Counted from the first letter of the stretch, positions 15,024 to 24,336 are shown. The stretch is 50,901 nt of DNA from Oscillospiraceae bacterium (GCA_017409205.1 JAFQTF010000037.1:1-50901); one strand, 5' to 3'. The notes: generated from the letters alone by a model not told the origin. Numbers and translations are program-made.

Positions 15024-16832
15024 TTAATCCTCATCAAGTTTGAGGACAGCCATGAAGGCTTCAGAAGGAACAGCAACAGTACCAAAGGTACGCATCCGCT
15101 TTTTGCCTTCCTTCTGCTTTTCCAGCAGCTTTTTCTTTCGGGTGATGTCGCCGCCGAAGCACTTGGCAAGCACGTCCTTGCGCAGGGCCTTGATGGTTTC
15201 CCGGGCAATGATCTTGCCGCCGATGGCTGCCTGAACAGGGATCTCGAACTGGGCTCTCGGGATGTTTTCCTTCAGCTTTTCGCAGATCTTCCGGGCCCGG
15301 GGGTAAGCGTTGTCCGCAAAGAGGATAAAGCTCAGTGCGTCCACGATCTCGCCGTTCAGCAGGATATCCAGCTTGACAAGCTTGGAGGGACGGTAGCCGA
15401 TGAGTTCATAGTCAAGGCTGCCGTAGCCGCGGGTCCGGGACTTCAGGGCATCGAAGAAGTCGTAAATGATCTCATTCAGGGGCATCTCATAGTGGAGCTC
15501 CACACGGTTGGCATCCAGATAGACCATATCCTTGAATTCGCCCCGGCGCTGCTGGGCCAGTTCCATGATGTTGCCCACATATTCCTGGGGGGCGATCAGG
15601 TTGACCTTGGCGTAGGGCTCCTCTGCCAGCTGGATCTCCATGGGATCGGGATAATCCAGAGGGGTGTAGACCATCATGGTCTCGCCGGTGTTCTTGGTGA
15701 TGCGGTAGACAACGTTGGGGGCGGTGGTGATCAGATCCAGGTTATATTCCCGTTCCAGCCGCTCCTGAATGATCTCCATGTGCAGAAGTCCCAGGAAGCC
15801 GCAGCGGAAACCGAAGCCCAGAGCAATGGAACTTTCCAGCTCATAGCTCATGGAGGCGTCGTTCAGCTTCAGCTTTTCCAGTGCCTCTCTTAAGTCCTGA
15901 TACTTGGAGCCATCGGCAGGATACACGCCGGAGAACACCATGGGCTGCACAGGCCGGTAGCCGGGCAGGGGTTCGTCAGCAGGATTGTCAATGGTGGTGA
16001 TGGTGTCGCCCACCTGGGTATCGGCCACAGTCTTGATGGAGGCGGTGATGTAGCCTACCTCGCCTGCGCCCAGGGCATCCCGGGGGATCAGGCCATTGGG
16101 GCTCATGGTGCCCACTTCCACCACCTTATAGGTGGCGCCGGTGGCCATCATTTTGATATCCTGACCGGGCTTTACGGTGCCCTGCTTGATCCGGGTGTAA
16201 ACGATGACGCCCCGGTAGGAGTCATACTGGCTGTCGAAGATCAGCGCCTGCAGGGGTGCTTCCCGGTCGCCCTGGGGGGCAGGAACATCCCGGACGATCA
16301 TTTCCAGAACGCTGTGGATATTGATGCCGTTTTTGGCAGAAATTTCGGGAGCCTCCTCGGCGGGGATGCCGATGATGTCCTCCACCTCTGCCTTGACTTC
16401 TGCGGGTCGGGCGGAGGGCAGGTCGATCTTGTTGATGACCGGCAGCACTTCCAGATTGGCATCGATGGCAAGATACGTGTTGGCCAGGGTCTGGGCTTCC
16501 ACACCCTGGGAGGCATCCACCACCAAAATGGCGCCTTCACAGGCAGCCAGAGAGCGGGAAACTTCATAGTTGAAGTCCACGTGGCCGGGCGTGTCGATCA
16601 GGTTCAGGGCATAGGTCTCGCCGTCATCGGCGGTATAGGTCAGGGTGGCGGCGGTAGCCTTGATGGTGATGCCCCGCTCCTTCTCCAGTTCCATGGAGTC
16701 CAGCATCTGCTCGGCCCGGATGCGCTGGTCGATGGCATTGCATTCTTCCAGCAGGCGGTCTGCCAGGGTGGATTTTCCGTGGTCAATGTGGGCAATGATG
16801 GAGAAATTTCTGATTTTGGAAAGGTCTGTCAT
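15024..16832 (-). CDS. lepA: Elongation factor 4
   Basis: LepA is a translational GTPase related to EF-G that acts on ribosomes during stress and 30S assembly. The 602-residue length is typical. Seen: G1 [15 protein letters not shown]2 region with RGITIKA, G3 DTPGHVDF, G4 NKIDLPSA, and the unique C-terminal domain with [15 protein letters not shown] near the end. The start is ATG 16832, preceded by GAGGTG. The promoter at 17011-17039 gives a leader of about 170 nt with alternative hairpins. hemW follows in the same transcript. Confidence 0.97.
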   Translation of the reverse strand: MTDLSKIRNFSIIAHIDHGKSTLADRLLEECNAIDQRIRAEQMLDSMELEKERGITIKATAATLTYTADDGETYALNLIDTPGHVDFNYEVSRSLAACEGAILVVDASQGVEAQTLANTYLAIDANLEVLPVINKIDLPSARPAEVKAEVEDIIGIPAEEAPEISAKNGINIHSVLEMIVRDVPAPQGDREAPLQALIFDSQYDSYRGVIVYTRIKQGTVKPGQDIKMMATGATYKVVEVGTMSPNGLIPRDALGAGEVGYITASIKTVADTQVGDTITTIDNPADEPLPGYRPVQPMVFSGVYPADGSKYQDLREALEKLKLNDASMSYELESSIALGFGFRCGFLGLLHMEIIQERLEREYNLDLITTAPNVVYRITKNTGETMMVYTPLDYPDPMEIQLAEEPYAKVNLIAPQEYVGNIMELAQQRRGEFKDMVYLDANRVELHYEMPLNEIIYDFFDALKSRTRGYGSLDYELIGYRPSKLVKLDILLNGEIVDALSFILFADNAYPRARKICEKLKENIPRAQFEIPVQAAIGGKIIARETIKALRKDVLAKCFGGDITRKKKLLEKQKEGKKRMRTFGTVAVPSEAFMAVLKLDED

Positions 16833-16902
16833 GTTCGTTACACCTCATGGTTGGGATGTTTGATGTGGCCAGACACCTGAAATGGTGCTGACGGTAATGA
16901 AC

Positions 16903-16943
16903 ACCACTGTCATTGCGAATCAGTGGTGCTCCCCGCAATGACA
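16903..16943 (-). promoter_or_regulatory. Alternative hairpins in the lepA leader
   Basis: Two overlapping stems can form: ACCACT (16903-16908) with AGTGGT (16922-16927), or TGTCATTGCG (16908-16917) with CGCAATGACA (16934-16943). They share base 16908 and interleave, so they exclude each other. The 10-mer CGCAATGACA also occurs at 49366. The fold could be regulatory or a remnant of a dispersed repeat. Confidence 0.4.
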
Positions 16944-17010
16944 TGCGCGGGGATACTGCACGCCGGTTTCGGAGGATTCCGGCAACAGGGCATAATCATT
17001 CATTCTCCCA

Positions 17011-17039
17011 ATTATACCGAATATTTTGAAAAAAGTAAA
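17011..17039 (-). promoter_or_regulatory. lepA-hemW promoter
   Basis: Minus strand -35 TTTACT (17034-17039), 17-nt spacer, perfect -10 TATAAT (17011-17016). Confidence 0.8.
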
Positions 17040-17135
17040 CCGTATCTTTTCACGAATTTGGGGGAAAACTGGGACGGAAGTCGTGCTGATTCCCACGGAC
17101 TTTCATTTTTTTGAAAAAAATTCGGGAAATTACCC

Positions 17136-17164
17136 TTGTCAAAGGGGAAAAAAAGCGGTATAGT
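17136..17164 (+). promoter_or_regulatory. rpoD promoter
   Basis: -35 TTGTCA (17136-17141), 17-nt spacer, -10 TATAGT (17159-17164). Confidence 0.75.
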
Positions 17165-17225
17165 CTAACAGCAAAGAAAAATAAGACTATTTTACATAGA
17201 CAGACAGAGAAAAAGGAGACGTTCC

Positions 17226-18368
17226 ATGAGTACTACCAAGAAGACTGCCAAGAACGGCAATCCCGAAGATATTCAGGCTGCACTGCAGGCTATGATCGTT
17301 CAGGGCAAGAAGGATGGTTTGATCCGTGCCGCAGATCTCAATGCCCTGCTGGAAAAGATGACCCTGACCCCCGAAAAGATCGAGGAGATCTATGACCGCT
17401 TTGACGCCATGGGCATCCAGATCATCACCGCTGAGCTGGAACTGGACACCGATGATGCGCTGGATATGGAAGGCGATATCGATCTGGTGGGTCTGGAAGA
17501 AGAGGATCTGGTGGATCCTGTTGATCTGGCTGCCGAATACAGCCTGGATGATCCTGTCCGCATGTATCTGAAGGAGATCGGTCAGGTGAAGCTGCTGTCC
17601 GCCGAGGAAGAGGTGGAGCTGGCCAAGCGGGTCGCTGAGGGCGATCAGGCAGCAAAGAATAAGCTGACCGAGGCAAACCTGCGTCTGGTAGTCTCCATCG
17701 CCAAGAAGTATTCCGGCCGCGGCCTGCACATTCTGGACCTGATCCAGGAGGGCAATACCGGTCTGATCCGTGCCGTGGACAAGTTCGACTGGACCAAGGG
17801 CAATAAGTTCTCCACCTATGCCACCTGGTGGATCCGTCAGGCCATTACCCGTGCCATCGCCGACCAGGCCAGAACCATCCGTGTTCCCGTCCACATGGTG
17901 GAGGTCATCAACAAGGCTACCCGCTGCAACCGGAAGCTGGTGCAGGAACTGGGCCGCGAGCCCACTGTGGAGGAGATCGCCGCTGAGCTGGGTCTGCCTG
18001 TGGAAAAGATCATCGAGGCAAACCGTACCGCTGCCGATACCCTGTCTCTGGATACCCCCGTGGGCGATGAAGAGGATACCTCCATCGGCTCCTTCGTGGA
18101 GGACGAGCGCACCCCCGGCCCTGCCGATGCCACCTCCAATGCCATGCTGGCCGAAGCCCTGAAGGAGATCCTGGATACCCTGACTGAGCGTGAAGCAGAT
18201 GTGCTGCGGATGCGCTTCGGTATGTATGACGGCCGTACCCACACGCTGGAAGAGGTGGGCCAGATCTTCGGCGTCACCCGTGAGCGAATCCGCCAGATCG
18301 AGAACAAGGCCATCCGTAAGCTGCGTCACCCCAGCCGCGCCAAGCGGATCCGTGATTTCTACTGTTAA
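17226..18368 (+). CDS. rpoD: Primary RNA polymerase sigma factor (SigA/RpoD)
   Basis: This is the housekeeping sigma-70 factor. The 380-residue product has region 1.1 at residues 1-75, region 1.2 [11 protein letters not shown], region 2 with [25 protein letters not shown] and [14 protein letters not shown] (promoter melting and -10 recognition), region 3, and region 4 with [15 protein letters not shown] and [18 protein letters not shown] (helix-turn-helix for -35). The ATG follows AAAGGAGA. In Bacillus rpoD follows dnaG; here it has its own promoter and dnaG is not adjacent. The many TTGACA/TATAAT promoters in the window fit this factor. Confidence 0.97.
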   Translation: MSTTKKTAKNGNPEDIQAALQAMIVQGKKDGLIRAADLNALLEKMTLTPEKIEEIYDRFDAMGIQIITAELELDTDDALDMEGDIDLVGLEEEDLVDPVDLAAEYSLDDPVRMYLKEIGQVKLLSAEEEVELAKRVAEGDQAAKNKLTEANLRLVVSIAKKYSGRGLHILDLIQEGNTGLIRAVDKFDWTKGNKFSTYATWWIRQAITRAIADQARTIRVPVHMVEVINKATRCNRKLVQELGREPTVEEIAAELGLPVEKIIEANRTAADTLSLDTPVGDEEDTSIGSFVEDERTPGPADATSNAMLAEALKEILDTLTEREADVLRMRFGMYDGRTHTLEEVGQIFGVTRERIRQIENKAIRKLRHPSRAKRIRDFYC

Positions 18369-18375
18369 TGTATCC

Positions 18376-18412
18376 GGCCCAAAAGCCCCCTGGGCTTTTG
18401 GGCCAGTTTTTT
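18376..18412 (+). terminator. rpoD terminator
   Basis: 13-bp stem GGCCCAAAAGCCC/GGGCTTTTGGGCC with a 3-nt loop, then AGTTTTTT. Confidence 0.92.
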
Positions 18413-18423
18413 GAGGTGTACTT

Positions 18424-19059
18424 ATGAAAAAGTGGAGTATTCTTTTCCTGTGTGCGCTGGTACTGCTGGCCGGCGGCCTCTTTGCCGCAAAAACAGCGGC
18501 GGAATCTGCTGTGGAGGCGGTCCTGGCAGCGCAGCCCCAGGAGACCACTGCGCCCACCGAACTGCCGGAGACACACCCTGCGGAGACAGAGGCGCCTGCA
18601 GAGGAAACCACCGAAGCTACCACCGAAGCCACCACCGAACCTGTCACGGAGGCCACCACACAGCCCACCACTGAGGAAACGGAGCCCTTCGTTCTGTCCT
18701 TTACGGAGGAGGAAGAGGAGCTGCTGCTGAAGATCGCCATGGCAGAGCGGGGCAATTCCAGCTGCACCGAATGTGCGGCACTGGTGATGCGCACGGTGCT
18801 GAACCGGGTGGAGGCCCCGAAATTTTCCTCCACCATCAAAGGCGTCCTCTATGCCCAGGATCAGTTCACTCCCGTGATGGACGGTAGCTTTGAGGAGGCG
18901 GAGCCCAACGACCTGTGCCGCAATGCGCTGGATATGGTGAAACGGGGCTGGGATGAGAGCCGGGGAGCACTGTATTATGAATGGTGCCAGGGGGAATCCT
19001 GGCACAGCCAGAATCTGAATCTGCTGTTCCAGCACTGCGATGTCCGGTTTTACAATTGA
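18424..19059 (+). CDS. Secreted cell-wall hydrolase (SleB/Hydrolase_2 type)
   Basis: The 211-residue protein has a signal or anchor segment (residues 1-25), a Thr/Glu/Pro-rich linker (about 38-95, many TTEAT units), and a C-terminal Hydrolase_2 domain with LLKIAMAERGNSSCTECA, VMRTVLNRV and YAQDQFTPVMDG. The Glu in AERG and the following pattern match the catalytic core of SleB/CwlJ-like spore-cortex and cell-wall hydrolases. It lacks a peptidoglycan-binding domain. GAGGTG precedes the ATG. It could act in sporulation or germination, or in growth; the sequence does not decide. Confidence 0.85.
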   Translation: MKKWSILFLCALVLLAGGLFAAKTAAESAVEAVLAAQPQETTAPTELPETHPAETEAPAEETTEATTEATTEPVTEATTQPTTEETEPFVLSFTEEEEELLLKIAMAERGNSSCTECAALVMRTVLNRVEAPKFSSTIKGVLYAQDQFTPVMDGSFEEAEPNDLCRNALDMVKRGWDESRGALYYEWCQGESWHSQNLNLLFQHCDVRFYN

Positions 19060-19063
19060 GCAG

Positions 19064-19090
19064 AAAGGCCGCCTGTGGGCGGCCTTTTGT
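19064..19090 (+). terminator. Terminator of cell-wall hydrolase gene
   Basis: Stem AAAGGCCGCC/GGCGGCCTTT (19064-19073, 19078-19087), then TGTT. Confidence 0.82.
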
Positions 19091-19118
19091 TGACTTACAG
19101 AGGAAAATGTGATAATTT
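19090..19118 (+). promoter_or_regulatory. Promoter of secreted Cys-motif protein gene
   Basis: -35 TTGACT (19090-19095), 17-nt spacer, -10 TAATTT (19113-19118). Confidence 0.55.
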
Positions 19119-19154
19119 TTATATATGAATTCTGGAAAATGGAGGCGGAACGTG

Positions 19155-20897
19155 ATGAAAAAAGAAATTGCGATCCGGCGGGGGTTGGTGCTTTTTCTGG
19201 CTTGCCTTCTGACTGTGGGCCTGCTTCCCCAGCCGGCACGGGCGAGGGTACCGGACTGGCAGGTGTCATTGCTGCATCCGGAGGAATTTTTTGGTGAGGC
19301 AGAGGATATATTCTATGATTCCCGGGATGAGGAGACGGTATATCTTTTCACCGTACGAAAGGATCCCAAAGAGGATCTGGAAGATTTTGCCGATGATCTG
19401 TTGAAAGCAGAGGGCATGACGCTGGAAAAGAACCGGAAGACCCTGGGCGGGGACCGGAAAATGGAGCTGGAATATGAAGGGGAGGACTGCGTCAGCATCC
19501 ACTGGGACAAAAGCGAGAAGCTGCTGACCATCTGTTATGATGAGATTGTGGTCTCCTGCCGGACCGATCCGGAAAAAATGGTATACGGCTACAGCACCGA
19601 GGACTATCCGGAACAGTTTCTGGAGGCAATGCTCGCCATATATGAATCGGATTACGGTCTGACTGCCGCAGAACCCTATATCCGGGGGAACGGAGACAGG
19701 ATCATTGAGATCGGCGGCAGAAACCGGGTCCGGTTCGACTGGTACGAGGATGCCTGCCTTCTGGAACTGACCTACTATAACGGCTGGTCCAAGTCTGAAC
19801 AGCAGCCGGAGGAAACAGCCCAGGAAGAATCTCAGGCCACGGATGTCTCTGAAGCCGCAGAAGCGGCGGAAACCATCCCGGCCGGGACGGTGGATCCCTA
19901 CTCGGTGGCCCTGCCGGATCCGGCTGCCTTCCTGCAGACAAAATATACCCAGGATGTCTGGGGCTATACCCACTATGTTACCTGCCTTGTGGACAAGTCC
20001 AATGAAACAGCGGTGGTGGAGGCCCTGCGGGATCTGCTGCTGGAGCCCCGGTACCAGCTGAAGGAGCGGGATACCTGGACCGGCACGGACAGCGGAAAAA
20101 AGTGTACCTATTATTCCTTTGAATATACGGGAAAAAGCAGCCTGGTGGACTGGGTCCAGACCACCACCGGCTATACCTATCATGTGCGGCTGACCAGGAT
20201 GGACTACAGCAGCAGCCAGACCGCCATCATCCTGTCCAGCCATCCGGAATTCCTTCTGGAAGACCCCGGCGTGACCTGGGAAGGACAGGGCGGCAACAGT
20301 GTGGACGCCGGGACAGTGACTCCGGAGTCGGATTATGTAAACCATACCGGCGTTTATATTCTGGGCATTATGAAGGATTTCTTCGGCACTCCTGTGAAAG
20401 AGGTTTACAACGAGGACCGGTATGAGACCAACTACTATTTCAAATACGGTTCCTATCCGGATTCTGCATTCAAGGGTCTTCGGGGAAAGATGGAGTCGCT
20501 GGGGCTGAAGTGCTATCAGCATTCCTATTCCAGCAACGGCGGAAGCAAGGACCTGAGTGCCAAAGCGGAGGGCGGCAGCTGCCTGGCTGCCACCTGGAGG
20601 GCAAAGTCAGGGGAACTGCAGGTCACCATCAAGTGGGAATATGTGAAGAAGTCCGGCATTTTTGACTCGGCGGAGATTCCGGCCGAACCGGCTCCGGCCC
20701 CGGATCCCAATCCGGAACCTGGCAAGATCGACTGCCGCGACTGCGACGACGGCAGGTGCAAAACCTGCGGCGGCGATGGAGAGCTGGATGGCTTCATGGG
20801 GGGAATCCTGGGAAAACAGAAGGATATCAAAACCTGTAAGGACTGCCACGGCGGAAGCTGTAAAACCTGCAACGGTACAGGAAAAGTCAACGGATAA
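19155..20897 (+). CDS. Secreted protein with DnaJ-like cysteine motifs
   Basis: I do not recognise the main part of this 580-residue protein. A signal peptide (about residues 1-30, ending PARARV) indicates export. The middle holds two or three related alpha/beta stretches (for example VALPDPAAFLQ and TGVYILGIMKDFFGTPV) split by an acidic linker. After a Pro-rich stretch (PAEPAPAPDPNPEPG) the C-terminus has two zinc-type units: CRDCDDGRCKTCGGDGE and CKDCHGGSCKTCNGTGK, close to the CxxCxGxG repeats of DnaJ. The start is ATG 19155, with GGAGG nine bases upstream. It is a single-gene unit with its own terminator. Confidence 0.8.
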   Translation: MKKEIAIRRGLVLFLACLLTVGLLPQPARARVPDWQVSLLHPEEFFGEAEDIFYDSRDEETVYLFTVRKDPKEDLEDFADDLLKAEGMTLEKNRKTLGGDRKMELEYEGEDCVSIHWDKSEKLLTICYDEIVVSCRTDPEKMVYGYSTEDYPEQFLEAMLAIYESDYGLTAAEPYIRGNGDRIIEIGGRNRVRFDWYEDACLLELTYYNGWSKSEQQPEETAQEESQATDVSEAAEAAETIPAGTVDPYSVALPDPAAFLQTKYTQDVWGYTHYVTCLVDKSNETAVVEALRDLLLEPRYQLKERDTWTGTDSGKKCTYYSFEYTGKSSLVDWVQTTTGYTYHVRLTRMDYSSSQTAIILSSHPEFLLEDPGVTWEGQGGNSVDAGTVTPESDYVNHTGVYILGIMKDFFGTPVKEVYNEDRYETNYYFKYGSYPDSAFKGLRGKMESLGLKCYQHSYSSNGGSKDLSAKAEGGSCLAATWRAKSGELQVTIKWEYVKKSGIFDSAEIPAEPAPAPDPNPEPGKIDCRDCDDGRCKTCGGDGELDGFMGGILGKQKDIKTCKDCHGGSCKTCNGTGKVNG

Positions 20898-20910
20898 GTC
20901 AGAGCATTGC

Positions 20911-20938
20911 AAAAGCCCGCCAATTGGCGGGCTTTTTT
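20911..20938. terminator. Convergent terminator
   Basis: 11-bp stem AAAAGCCCGCC/GGCGGGCTTTT with loop AATT and T tracts on both strands; it ends the plus gene and lies just beyond the tatD stop. Confidence 0.9.
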
Positions 20939-20949
20939 CTGTCTCTTCT

Positions 20950-21711
20950 TCAGATCCGGTAGAGACGCTTACCGTTTTCCACTGTGACAGCATGAATTTC
21001 CTCCAGGCTGAGGTCCCGGAGCTCGGCCAGTTTTTCTGCCATGCGGTAGAGCTTGCCGGGATCGTTCCGCTTACCCCGGAAGGGTTCCGGGGACATATAG
21101 GGACAGTCGGTTTCCAGCACGATCCGGTCCAGCGGAATGTTCGCTGCCACCTCCACCGCCTTCCGGGCATTTTTGAAGGTCAGCACCCCGGTGAAGCCGA
21201 TGTACCAGCCCCGGGCAACCAGCCACTTTGCCATTTCCAGAGAGCCGGAATAGCAGTGGAATACACCGGTCACATCCGGGAATTCCTCCACGATCTTCAT
21301 GCCGTCCTCGTGGGCCTCCCGCTCATGGACGATGACCGGCAGACCAAGCTCCCGGGCCAGGGCCATCTGCATCCGGAACGCACGCTGCTGGATTTCCCGG
21401 GGGATGTCCTCGTAGTGATAGTCCAGGCCGATCTCGCCGATGGCTTTGATTTTGGGATTCAGTTTACATAATGTTCTGTATTCCGTCAGAACTGCCTCGT
21501 CGACTTCGTCGGCAACATCGGGATGGGAACCCACGGCGCCATAAATATAGTCGTATTTCCGGGTCAGCTTATCCACATTCCGGGAGGATGCGGCGCTGCA
21601 GCCGGGATTCAGCACCAGAGCCAGCCCCTGCTCCGGCAGGGCGGCCAGCAGGGCTTCCCGGTCAGCGTCAAAGGCATGGTCATCCATGTGGGCATGGGTA
21701 TCAAACAGCAT
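20950..21711 (-). CDS. tatD: TatD family metal-dependent hydrolase (DNase)
   Basis: The 253-residue protein is a TIM-barrel TatD nuclease. Seen: DTHAHMDDHAFD at the N-terminus, GSHPD, IGEIGLDYHYED with the metal-binding Glu, VIVHEREAHED, VFHCYSG and LETDCPYMSPEP. Family members cut DNA 3' to 5' and aid quality control of nucleic acids. AAAGGAG precedes the ATG at 21711, which overlaps the end of the phosphopantetheinyl transferase gene by 11 nt; it is the last gene of that operon. Confidence 0.93.
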   Translation of the reverse strand: MLFDTHAHMDDHAFDADREALLAALPEQGLALVLNPGCSAASSRNVDKLTRKYDYIYGAVGSHPDVADEVDEAVLTEYRTLCKLNPKIKAIGEIGLDYHYEDIPREIQQRAFRMQMALARELGLPVIVHEREAHEDGMKIVEEFPDVTGVFHCYSGSLEMAKWLVARGWYIGFTGVLTFKNARKAVEVAANIPLDRIVLETDCPYMSPEPFRGKRNDPGKLYRMAEKLAELRDLSLEEIHAVTVENGKRLYRI

Positions 21712-22192
21712 AGTCGTCTCCTTTGTTTTCCAGCACGGCCACCAGGCAGCCGTCCAGCTCCGTCACTCTGGGGTCATCCAGAGAAAAATCCGTGTGATTG
21801 GGGTAGCCCCGGAGGCCTTCCCCCGACAGCTTTGCCGCCGCCTCCTTCAGCACCCAGAAGGTCAGAAGGGCTCTGCGCTTGTCCGGCGCGGCGTCAAACC
21901 GGGCCTTCTCCCCGGGAGAAAGGATTTTGTCCGCCAGCTTCAGCCGGATCTCCCGGTCCGCTTCCTCGGCATCGATGCCGATGGGATATTCCGACAGGGC
22001 GCAAAAGCCGTGGTGGGGGGTGTGGGAAATGGAAAAATACAGATTATTTCCGGGGAAATAGGGCTTTCCCCGTTCTGTCACCGCAATTTCCGGCAGTTCC
22101 TCTCCGGTTTCCTCCCGGTAGAGCCGGGCAAGCAGCTCCCGCCCGGCTTCATGGCCGGATTTATCCGTCAGTCTGCAGTGGGCGATCCTCAT
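21701..22192 (-). CDS. 4'-phosphopantetheinyl transferase superfamily protein
   Basis: The 163-residue protein transfers 4'-phosphopantetheine from CoA to a carrier protein. The Sfp-type motifs are all present: RGKPYF, LYFSISHTPHHG, GIDAEEADR (Mg-binding Asp/Glu) and FWVLKEAAAKLSGEGL. At 163 residues it is shorter than Sfp (about 224), lacking part of the N-terminal half. Its ATG overlaps the DUF308 stop by 4 nt (translational coupling). The target carrier protein is not in the window. Confidence 0.88.
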   Translation of the reverse strand: MRIAHCRLTDKSGHEAGRELLARLYREETGEELPEIAVTERGKPYFPGNNLYFSISHTPHHGFCALSEYPIGIDAEEADREIRLKLADKILSPGEKARFDAAPDKRRALLTFWVLKEAAAKLSGEGLRGYPNHTDFSLDDPRVTELDGCLVAVLENKGDDYAV

Positions 22193-22728
22193 AGTGCATC
22201 GATGATGTTGGGGTCATCCCCTTCCGGCAGCCAGCGGCGGCTGCGCAGCCGGTCCAGCAGCATGACGATGCCGATAATCAGCACCGCTGCGCCGCAGAGG
22301 GAGAATACCAGCCGGGAGGCGGTCATGGGCAGCAGGATCAGGATAGCACCGATGGCGGTGGCGGCGCCGTAAAAGATCACATTGCGTTTCTGCTTCAGGG
22401 CATATACCAGCTCCATACCGCTGTTGACCATGATGAGCATACCCAGGAACCGGCTGATCCAGGCCACCAGCAGCAGAGGCTGGCTCACCAGCCAGCCGCC
22501 CACAATGGCCAGCACTACCGCGGCGATGGCCTTGCCGATCCGGCCGGTATGGCTGAATACGGCGGTGACGCCGGCGCCGATGCCGCAGGCGGTCAGCGCA
22601 TAGCCCAGTATCCGGGAGATCATGGCAGAGGCCGCATCGGGATACACCAACAGGATCAGTCCCAGCAGAATCAGCAGCCCCGGAACCAGCAGCACCCGGA
22701 CCAGAGAAAACAGTTCATTTTTTTTCAT
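22189..22728 (-). CDS. DUF308/HdeD-like membrane protein
   Basis: The 179-residue protein has about six hydrophobic helices arranged as three pairs, each with the DUF308 pattern (VRVLLVPGLLILLGLILLVYP; VVLAIVGGWLVSQP; GAATAIGAILILLP). Function is unknown; HdeD of E. coli is linked to acid resistance, but that does not transfer safely. It is the first gene of a three-gene operon with AGGGGTG before the ATG and a near-consensus promoter at 22755-22783. Confidence 0.85.
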   Translation of the reverse strand: MKKNELFSLVRVLLVPGLLILLGLILLVYPDAASAMISRILGYALTACGIGAGVTAVFSHTGRIGKAIAAVVLAIVGGWLVSQPLLLVAWISRFLGMLIMVNSGMELVYALKQKRNVIFYGAATAIGAILILLPMTASRLVFSLCGAAVLIIGIVMLLDRLRSRRWLPEGDDPNIIDAL

Positions 22729-22754
22729 GGGATCACCCCTTTCTTCTGGCTATT

Positions 22755-22783
22755 AGTATAGCCGTAATCGGGAGTTCTGTCAA
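22755..22783 (-). promoter_or_regulatory. Promoter of DUF308-PPTase-tatD operon
   Basis: Minus strand -35 TTGACA (22778-22783, perfect), 17-nt spacer, -10 TATACT (22755-22760). Confidence 0.85.
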
Positions 22784-22900
22784 TGAAGCCGGGAACCTGC
22801 GGAAATTAACATTTCGCAAACATTTCCTTAAATTCCGTCAAACAAATTCCGGCTATATTGGGCTGGCATGGAAAACAAAACGAATACGGAGGAGACAAAT

Positions 22901-23266
22901 ATGAAAAAAAGTGATTTTACTGCCCTGGTGATTGGTGTTCCGGGAGGCCTGCTGTTCAGTCTGGGTCTGTGCATGTGTCTGCTGCCGGAGTGGAATGCCT
23001 TCCGGCCCGGTGTGGTCTGCACGGCTGTGGGACTTGCCATTCTTCTGATTCTGATCCTGGTGCGCTGCAAAAAGGCCGGCCGGAAGCTGCACATCAGCTG
23101 GAAGCTCACCGGCAAGATCGCTTTCGGTATTCTGGGCGCGCTGGTGCTGGGCACAGGCATGTGTATGGTCATGGTCTGGAATATGATCCTGCCCGGTATT
23201 GCCGTGGGTATGGTGGGCATTGTCCTGCTGCTGTGTCTGATCCCCATGTTCGTGGGGCTGAAATAA
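22901..23266 (+). CDS. Small four-helix membrane protein, unknown function
   Basis: The 121-residue product has four hydrophobic segments (about residues 6-25, 35-54, 72-92 and 95-118) with a short basic loop (RCKKAGRKLH). I recognise no family. The start is ATG 22901, with GGAGGAGA just upstream; an in-frame ATG at 22868 lacks a ribosome-binding site. A terminator follows. It stands alone between divergent and tandem neighbours. Confidence 0.75.
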   Translation: MKKSDFTALVIGVPGGLLFSLGLCMCLLPEWNAFRPGVVCTAVGLAILLILILVRCKKAGRKLHISWKLTGKIAFGILGALVLGTGMCMVMVWNMILPGIAVGMVGIVLLLCLIPMFVGLK

Positions 23267-23308
23267 CGGTACTGATTGCCGGACAGGGAACCGATACAGA
23301 AGAAAATC

Positions 23309-23329
23309 AGCGCCTCCGGGCGCTTTTTC
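23309..23329 (+). terminator. Terminator of small membrane protein gene
   Basis: 6-bp stem AGCGCC/GGCGCT with loop TCCG followed by TTTTCT. Confidence 0.75.
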
Positions 23330-23358
23330 TTTCCATTCCGGGAAATTCATGTTATACT
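23330..23358 (+). promoter_or_regulatory. Promoter of membrane protein gene
   Basis: -35 TTTCCA (23330-23335), 17-nt spacer, -10 TATACT (23353-23358). Confidence 0.55.
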
Positions 23359-23371
23359 GAATTTAATATTA

Positions 23372-24262
23372 ATGGAAAGGCAGTTGAATGCTGTGTCAAA
23401 AACAAAGAAAAAAGCAACCCTTATCAGGCAGCTGCACCGCTATCCTTATATGGTCGGCGTCATCAGTGTGGGTATCCTGTCCGTCATTGCCCAGATCCTC
23501 ATCGTTCTGGATGTAGTGAATCCCCTGATCGCCTATGATGTGGATGCAGTCAGCAGCGTTATGTCAACCTGCTCCGAAGTCATCGCCGGTATGTACGGCA
23601 TTACCCTGACCGGCTATATTTTCTTTGCTGACCGGTTTCAGGACACCACCCGGGAGGATGAAAGCCTCTATGATGTGGTGCAGGCACTGCTGATCCGCTA
23701 CAACCACATGGCGGGCATCATTTCCCTGATGAGCATGGTGTGCATCGTGCTGGGGGAGGGCATCGTGCTCTACGGCAGCAATACCTTGCTCAGCGAAGGT
23801 CTCTATCGGTTCTGGGTGGATGAAACGCTGCTGTTATTCTTCTGGACCTTTGATTTTATCCTCTATTTTGTCATCAGTGTTTTGGATCCCCAGAAGGTGA
23901 ACCGCATCAGCAGGCAGAAAAAGGACAAGCTCAGCGACAGCGCAGAGCTGGGCGATCTGCAGGGATTCCTGGCGGATTACAAGGTCATCGAGACCTGCCT
24001 GCATACCCTGATGGAAAAGCTCATCAGTTCTTCTCCGTTTATTCCCGGCAATATCAGCAAGAGCAAGCCCAAAAGCGTCTACACGCTGGAAACGCTGCGC
24101 AACTACAGCCGCATCAGCTTCCAGCTCTGGCGGAAGCTGGAAAAGCTGCGCCAGTATTACAATCTGACCCTCCATGATCCCAACCTCTCCGTTACCAGAG
24201 AAATGTGCGATCTGGCAAAGGAAGTCCGCGCAGATCTGGAGGAAAAGATAAAAAACGTATGA
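23372..24262 (+). CDS. Membrane protein with cytoplasmic helical tail, unknown
   Basis: The protein of about 296 residues has four hydrophobic segments (around residues 25-45, 60-85, 112-135 and 150-175), followed by a soluble, basic and helix-rich tail (for example SFQLWRKLEKLRQYYN, LAKEVRADLEEKIKNV). I recognise no family. The start is uncertain: ATG 23372 has no ribosome-binding site, while TTG 23384 and GTG 23393 lie 3 and 12 nt after GGAAAGG. The promoter at 23330-23358 would put the transcript start only a few bases before 23372, so a start at 23384 or 23393 is possible. Confidence 0.75.
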   Translation: MERQLNAVSKTKKKATLIRQLHRYPYMVGVISVGILSVIAQILIVLDVVNPLIAYDVDAVSSVMSTCSEVIAGMYGITLTGYIFFADRFQDTTREDESLYDVVQALLIRYNHMAGIISLMSMVCIVLGEGIVLYGSNTLLSEGLYRFWVDETLLLFFWTFDFILYFVISVLDPQKVNRISRQKKDKLSDSAELGDLQGFLADYKVIETCLHTLMEKLISSSPFIPGNISKSKPKSVYTLETLRNYSRISFQLWRKLEKLRQYYNLTLHDPNLSVTREMCDLAKEVRADLEEKIKNV

Positions 24263-24264
24263 CC

Positions 24265-24296
24265 AAAGGCCCGGAGAAATCCTCCGGGTCCTTTTG
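24265..24296 (+). terminator. Terminator of membrane protein gene
   Basis: Stem AAAGG-CCCGGAG/CTCCGGG-CCTTT with a one-base bulge, then a short T run. Confidence 0.8.
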
Positions 24297-24308
24297 TCGT
24301 TAAAAAGG

Positions 24309-24336
24309 AAAGCCCCCGTTTTCCGGGGGCTTTTGC
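24309..24336. terminator. Convergent terminator, end of NfeD-SPFH operon
   Basis: Stem AAAGCCCCCG/CGGGGGCTTTT with a T tract on plus and a further T-rich tail on minus; it directly follows the 24342 stop on the minus strand. Confidence 0.85.
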
